Origin: Auanema rhodensis
Lineage: Eukaryota > Nematoda > Chromadorea > Rhabditida > Rhabditidae
Reading direction: 5' to 3'
Assembly (NCBI GenBank): GCA_964057225.1
Contig: OZ059900.1
Coordinates: 10,674,501 to 10,738,500, forward strand
Length of the DNA: 64,000 bases
Under the pieces are notes generated by a model. The model was not told the origin of the DNA. It saw nothing but the letters and a program-made list of their open reading frames with translations, and did not search any database. Position 1 is the first letter of the stretch; each line of letters opens with the position of its first letter. Both the position numbers and the translations under genes were made by a program. Shown piece by piece: positions 60,701 through 64,000 of this stretch.

Positions 60701-63700
60701 CTCTCCCAACAAGAAGAAGTGGAGAAACAAATAGAAGAAATGCTACAACAAAGAATCATTGAACCATCAAACTCAATGACAACTAGTCCAGTAATTTTGG
60801 TGAAGAAGAAAGACAAAACTTATAGATTTGTAACGGACTTTCGAGCTCTGAATGCAATCACTCAGAAACAAGTATATGTCATATCAAACATACAGGACAT
60901 CCTAGATTTGGCCGCTGGAGCAAGGATCTTCAGCAACTTTGATTTAGTATCTGGATTTTTCCAAATACCTCTTAAGAAAGAAGATCGTCATCTTACAGCT
61001 TTCACAACAACAAGTGGAACTTATCAATATTGTCGAATGCCGATGGGATTATGTGGATCACCCCATACTTTTCAAAACGCAGTACGATACCTGCAATCAA
61101 TGGTTAAATGCAAGCTATTCGTATATCTAGATGATTTACTGTTAATCTCTGAATCTACGACAGCACATTTAAAAGATATTGAAGAAGTTTTGGAAGCAGT
61201 AACTCAAATAGGATTCAAAATAAAACTGAAGAAATGCGCATTCGCAAGAAAGGAAGTAAAATTTCTAGGATACATAGTTGGACAAGAAGGAATTAAACCG
61301 GACCCACATAAAATTAAGGCAATACAAGATTATCCCCAACCAAAATCAACAACAGGAGTAAGAGCTTTCATGGGAGTAGTAAACTACTTCAGAAGGTTCA
61401 TAAAGAACGCTGCAGGAATAGCAACACCGCTCTACAACCTCACTCGGAAAGACACTCCGTTCAAATGGACAGAAGAAGAAGAAATTGCTTTTAATACTTT
61501 GAAGAAAACATTGACTCAAGCACCTGTGTTACAAGCACCAATCCCGAAGCGACCATATGTTATTGAAAGTGATGGAAGTATGATAGCAGTTGGCGCTGTA
61601 CTACTTCAAGCGAAAGACGATCAAGAACCATTACATCCAATAGCTTTTGCTAGTCGGAAACTCAACAAAGCCGAAAGGAATTATCCACCAATAGAAGTAG
61701 AAGCATTAGCTCTTACATTCGCCGTCAAACAATTTCGCACCTACATACTAGGAACAGCAACCAAAATTATCACGGACCATAGACCACTCACTAGTTTAAT
61801 GACTAGAAAGGATTTAATAGGTCGTTTAGCAAAATTTCAAATTGTTTTACAAGAATACGATATTGAAATTATCTACAGACCAGGAAAATTAAACAGTGTA
61901 TGTGACGCATTATCACGATATTTTGAAGATGAAATCAACGAAGCAAAACCACCAGCAAAGAAGAAAAACGAAAGAAAAACGACGGAAGATACTATTCATC
62001 AGATAAACACCTTCACGATAGCAGATATTCGATCAGTTCAGAATCAATCAAATTGGATAAAAGAAACTATGGATAAAATAAAGAATAATACAGCTGGACG
62101 ACAACTGACGGACAGATATATAGTGTACAACGATGTACTATACTCAAAACCAAAAAGAAGCCTACAAGTACCACGAACAATTTTACCACGAGAAGAGCAC
62201 ATAATTAATCCAATTATGAAGAAATTTCATGAAGATCCGACACTCGGAGCTCATCTAGGAATAAACAAAACAATGGACTCAATATCAAAACGATTTACAT
62301 GGACTGGAATGCAAGAAGACATTACAAACTACATCAACAGATGTCTTGCTTGTGCGAAAAGAAAGAACAACCCTCACGAAGCAACGGTGGAACCAATGAA
62401 AAATTTTCCAACATCAACAAAACCATGGCAAAGAGTACACATGGATATACTCGGACCATTACCTAGGACAGAACAAGAAAACAGATATGTTCTTTCAATT
62501 CAAGATTCTTTTTCAAAATGGATAATCGCAATTCCGCTAATCAGACAAACATCAGAAGAAATTATATCAGCTATCGAAAAATATCTCTTCTATGTTTTTG
62601 GACCACCTGTCACTATCATCACAGACAATGGATCTAATTTTATTTCAAACGATTTCACCACTATGTGCAGTAATTTTGGAACTACACACCACACTACTAT
62701 GCCGTATTACAAAAACGCTAACGGACAAGTAGAAAGATTACATCGGACGATCGAAGAAGCATTAACAGCCTACGTTAATGACGAACAAAACGATTGGGAT
62801 AAGATACTTCCGAAGATTATTTTTACACTCAACAGATTACCAAACGCCACCACTAAAACATCACCATACGAATGTTTGTTTGGACAAGTAGCACGTCTAC
62901 CCATTGACAAAAACTTGGAAACACCGGAAGAACAAAATATCACGGATCAGCTCAAAAACTTAAGAGATATTCAAGAAAAAGTCAAGGAAAAGATTGCCAC
63001 CAATGAAGAAAGAATGAAGCAGAAATACGATCAAACACATAGGACAAAAGAAAGAATATTAGATATAGGAGATCGAGTATTTGTACAAAGAGCGAACCCA
63101 AGCAACAAATTACAAATACGAAGAGATGGACCATACCGGATAGTGACAATTGAAGGAAACAACATCAGCATAACGGATCAAGATGGAAATATTATAAAAG
63201 CTCACAAAAATAACATACGTTATTTTCCACCAGACGATAATCTTATATCAACAAGAAATAATGAAGAAGAGGAAGAAGAAGACCAAGACATAGCAAACGA
63301 AGAAGAAGAAGAAGAAGAAGCAAGTTGGAATAATCTGGATGAATGGGAACAAACCAATAATACGGAAAATAACAACAACTGTTACCCAACAGGCAGTCCA
63401 GATACTCTCGCGCAACTGTTACCTATCACAGGGAATAACAGAGGAGTAAACGAAGAAGAAATTGAACATAATTCAGAAACACCTGACGACCTTGCTACAG
63501 CAAGAAGAATAACAAATTCTAATATACAATTAGAAGATGAATCAACAACAATCGACAGAATTCAAGAGGACCTCAGACAGCTGACACCTTTCTCTCAAGA
63601 AGAAGGTTCTAATCAAAACGATATAGAAGATAATAACGCGAAAACATACGAAAAGCTACGAGATCAATTCAAGAATGAAAACAGAAAGGAGCTATTTGAG

Positions 63701-63940
63701 GACAGAAACAGAAACTCACCAGCAATCAAAAATTGGAACACTACACTTGCCGCAGCACTAGGAATAGGAAATGAAAACTCACGCCCGTATCATGTTAAAC
63801 TACAACCCAAAAGAAAAACACAAGACGAAGAAATCAGAAATAATGGAGAATTGGAACTACATGGAAAAGCGGATCAAAGCAAAAAGCAGCAGAATAAATC
63901 TCCAACGCAAAACAAAGGAGAACAAGTACGAAACTTTTAA
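54740..63940 (+). CDS. Gag-Env-Pol polyprotein of a Ty3/gypsy-type element
   Basis: 3066 aa from the first ATG. Order of domains: Pro/Thr/Asn-rich N-terminus (1-230); Gag capsid-like domain (about 231-397); basic Arg/Asn/Tyr/Gln-rich stretch without a zinc knuckle (about 410-550); signal peptide (567-589, PLFITIIALIINTCSA); ectodomain with furin-like RSRR at 839-842, Thr-rich stretch 1131-1234 and several Cys and N-x-S/T sites; transmembrane helix 1567-1588; protease DTGAS at 1692; RT with Asp2068 and YLDD 2129-2132; RNase H Asp2278, Glu2321, Asp2346, Asp2389; integrase H2497/H2505/C2535/C2538 and D2569-D2629-E2665 (D-x59-D-x35-E); GPY at 2797-2799; Glu-rich tail from 2842. All key catalytic residues are present and no frameshift or stop separates Gag, Env and Pol. 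Release of each part would need the viral protease, signal peptidase and a furin-type enzyme. Start 54740 is chosen because it follows an acceptor and is the first ATG. Confidence 0.9.
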   Translation: MLPNTGPKPPLDPAATSNIIRRKRQPPATYSPPSAKQAKLSIKTKSMVIHTPRHRGIQKQFTNPKSHEKTKKQKTDIVERNTLEKKIIPNINPIPKNIASKGNPQNPPTNTIPNTINPINRLIATPRRSNTPTTQKSPTPALSSTTPAVSSSPPLRNSPSSIDHSTSGHSLSPSLPSQTNQANTFVAENKRINPRMDPMDEGAPLTQTSGRAPVPTPTIIPQPAAIPSAIRDIKAPRYDGKTPFNRYLLYLDEHFNATRTTMPERLQSIQLLLEDDRAREAYRKLTTEDKRLGWDHVKKRLSEMITPKKQRERAMHRLHGLKQLPTESVQSFATRCSNEAYSAMDMNNESELNMLRSTFTWGLRPEISEHVSRLDPPNFEEAYEMALREELFIQNRPTSFVNNIEKSFNNLNIRDSKDNNQYQRNESKDFKGTKPMYNGNGKPHNRYPDRYNNQYRPHQHQYRNHNSRFSQNKGSRQNYFDRSRNRSQERPYYRNRDQNYSGHNNRRQSNNHEQYPSQYNRSQYNNYRSRPRSTSNGPERYRERTQSPGVRFQVNNVTENEVPNNKRKSTPFLPLFITIIALIINTCSAETTYQLCTGNRGGIYVEPPSPTACRSIAPTNNHIQKTTAELFIQNLQPKEWEAWKCAIETYQLCIHDVFFIRETNVSLAKVSPTTLQECTSAIKERIFNGTNLQREAPGLYGTPFPETTITNGIWKQECEQRTRFIAERGHMTSLQDNTVLSDIFINDNGCTSDKGQCLTNNALIIWTPPSEKHSCSYTSLGSHEVFISEDTILIPGIQSAFILNNKTPEKEASSCLQKEIFTTNSGTLISFNSTSSLGRSRRHAITEYPKGFLTVHQYPSLRYSASKTGTILLYTTYIQRKRLDIHYNLNNITNMLPKYIAIFKYLGINFDVIKNRLIWHKYEDVNIAILHALGEAEIREATKIAIDNLSYKELTQKLSKRITIKDFKKILPTKTGDYYEIAKEIAYSLAEIPTTLATGETTPSLEEYLYQLMPPRKPKLTKTRNDLELYEQLAQAKIILNAINNPKKLHSKEEYEAEMKKWIKYEKELNLPPLQLPNYTVIFDGDDIFYGFRKRNPTNYSITQEDSEKFYNHYLPLISTPGTRPFATTIRSTSTPLQTTTTTTTTTPKPTTIRNVITSTITPKTHISETTRPKPTIPTSSSTTTTTTTTTTTTSTTARPRSTTTTTPTTTTTIFTTHRPTQSFSTPQSTFNITTNPITITSSQEYNRKESLTKSPPPRTTKRSITTTRSTPEEISSHIGKKAHVDYLKAKNDIVQKWNEHLHQQETQSHLQYATTNLEDDIIRTFTTNRNNICHVQNKQLITWWAILQINPTIGMRTMLRRQDISARFINDKLIYVMPCTPIQITKTYRDHKVNSTCFLETPVETEHHGQLFILPGTRDLTPMAHAIPCGLTIKDPWKENDQWTNNNQSINVTSPAYIDELGSINLEHIKFNGSNIFNNLTESTFPMALAISYGSSLATLQATLPGRIKPVIKQRLIPNMNPVTLTAGAASSLLLSYEHTKEAITRKMFDFLSPIWEKIQTWTLRVLAIIGSIIITIGIITLATWIIKIYACSSRMPINNVKWEAEYLQPLSTENTRTETSHPSPSAPYVDNHHNSCQLTLYDPSAPIPEHIYEAYFPTNMKKENINYIGGSQLPFVPISIHNHIFKALWDTGASASYMRESTFKQLPAATMVLKQTTAIVANKSKFSFMGYTRILITIGTTETEHKFYVAEDNYCPAPVLLGIDFMEALHQQGIYTSLRPLDKTIVIGTTHVPLARETSPWEHQTTKAYVVSLENKTLRPGETRTLTLEVHDPESYEQAFLDCKKPGNKLSFTPTIFTPTGYGVQIYATNICKQPLEIQMNQEIGIAEAIPKDNQEKYEGQYIPLEARWEEQLPYFPDNFINELDLSEACFSQIEQQQLKEIILLHKQAFLNEDRNIGLFLGPIEHSIPIMPGKTPSFKITYRIPLSQQEEVEKQIEEMLQQRIIEPSNSMTTSPVILVKKKDKTYRFVTDFRALNAITQKQVYVISNIQDILDLAAGARIFSNFDLVSGFFQIPLKKEDRHLTAFTTTSGTYQYCRMPMGLCGSPHTFQNAVRYLQSMVKCKLFVYLDDLLLISESTTAHLKDIEEVLEAVTQIGFKIKLKKCAFARKEVKFLGYIVGQEGIKPDPHKIKAIQDYPQPKSTTGVRAFMGVVNYFRRFIKNAAGIATPLYNLTRKDTPFKWTEEEEIAFNTLKKTLTQAPVLQAPIPKRPYVIESDGSMIAVGAVLLQAKDDQEPLHPIAFASRKLNKAERNYPPIEVEALALTFAVKQFRTYILGTATKIITDHRPLTSLMTRKDLIGRLAKFQIVLQEYDIEIIYRPGKLNSVCDALSRYFEDEINEAKPPAKKKNERKTTEDTIHQINTFTIADIRSVQNQSNWIKETMDKIKNNTAGRQLTDRYIVYNDVLYSKPKRSLQVPRTILPREEHIINPIMKKFHEDPTLGAHLGINKTMDSISKRFTWTGMQEDITNYINRCLACAKRKNNPHEATVEPMKNFPTSTKPWQRVHMDILGPLPRTEQENRYVLSIQDSFSKWIIAIPLIRQTSEEIISAIEKYLFYVFGPPVTIITDNGSNFISNDFTTMCSNFGTTHHTTMPYYKNANGQVERLHRTIEEALTAYVNDEQNDWDKILPKIIFTLNRLPNATTKTSPYECLFGQVARLPIDKNLETPEEQNITDQLKNLRDIQEKVKEKIATNEERMKQKYDQTHRTKERILDIGDRVFVQRANPSNKLQIRRDGPYRIVTIEGNNISITDQDGNIIKAHKNNIRYFPPDDNLISTRNNEEEEEEDQDIANEEEEEEEASWNNLDEWEQTNNTENNNNCYPTGSPDTLAQLLPITGNNRGVNEEEIEHNSETPDDLATARRITNSNIQLEDESTTIDRIQEDLRQLTPFSQEEGSNQNDIEDNNAKTYEKLRDQFKNENRKELFEDRNRNSPAIKNWNTTLAAALGIGNENSRPYHVKLQPKRKTQDEEIRNNGELELHGKADQSKKQQNKSPTQNKGEQVRNF

Positions 63941-64000
63941 TTAGCTAACAAAAATCGTAGAATTGTAAAAATAATTTTTCTTTCTTTCGTATAGTACATT
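63941..64000 (+). other. 3' untranslated part of the retroelement (cut)
   Basis: Sixty bases after the stop codon, T-rich. No polypurine tract or LTR border is seen before the window ends. Confidence 0.5.

Larger units (their letters stand above)
53076..64000 (+). mobile_element. Ty3/gypsy-type LTR retroelement with internal env (3' end outside window)
   Basis: Visible parts in order: 5' LTR, primer-binding site, about 1.2-kb leader, and one intact frame coding Gag-Env-protease-RT-RNase H-integrase-acidic tail. The RT, RNase H, integrase order and the GPY module after integrase place it in the Ty3/gypsy group. The 3' LTR is not in the window, so LTR identity (age) and target-site duplication cannot be judged. 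The uninterrupted 9.2-kb frame points to a young or selected copy. Confidence 0.9.

Overview
The window looks like a nematode chromosome segment. The base composition is AT-rich. Genes are split by many short introns (mostly 40-60 bp) with pyrimidine-rich TTTTCAG-type acceptors. Several products belong to families typical of nematodes or their neuropeptide systems: a DB-module protein, a C6-domain protein and an nlp-44-like amidated peptide precursor. All gene models were assembled by hand from splice signals and reading-frame phase. No expression data or database search supports them.

Layout. 1-3709 holds no gene I can recognise. A 12-TM monocarboxylate-transporter-like gene (+) runs from 3710 to 9012. 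About 6.3 kb of pyrimidine-rich intergenic DNA follows. A biogenic-amine class A GPCR (+) occupies 15371-18685 and a small unidentified reading frame (+) lies at 19213-19488. A RUNDC1-like coiled-coil/RUN gene (-) covers 20369-22823. From 23872 to 31770 there is a dense run of small genes, most with a signal peptide: DB-module protein (-), C6-domain protein (-), nlp-44-like neuropeptide precursor (-), two adjacent DM13-like proteins (+), and a 75-residue peptide precursor with an amidation signal (-).

The second half is repetitive. 32350-50522 is an approximately 18-kb, almost homogeneous satellite built from 157-, 169- and 244-bp units in higher-order blocks. It ends in a long inverted repeat whose arms are diverged satellite plus about 74 bp of other sequence around a 384-bp core. 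More diverged satellite follows, then three tandem 248-bp units that each carry an identical tRNA-Ser(GCT) gene on the - strand.

Directly upstream of the last tRNA gene lies the 5' LTR of a Ty3/gypsy-type retroelement that runs off the window. It has a TATA box, a polyadenylation signal, and a primer-binding site matching tRNA-Gln. Its single intact reading frame of 3066 codons from the first ATG encodes Gag, then an envelope-like glycoprotein (signal peptide, furin-like site, Thr-rich stretch, transmembrane anchor), then protease, reverse transcriptase, RNase H and integrase, and finally an acidic tail. Env placed between Gag and Pol in one uninterrupted frame is the most unusual feature here and the best candidate for an undescribed system.
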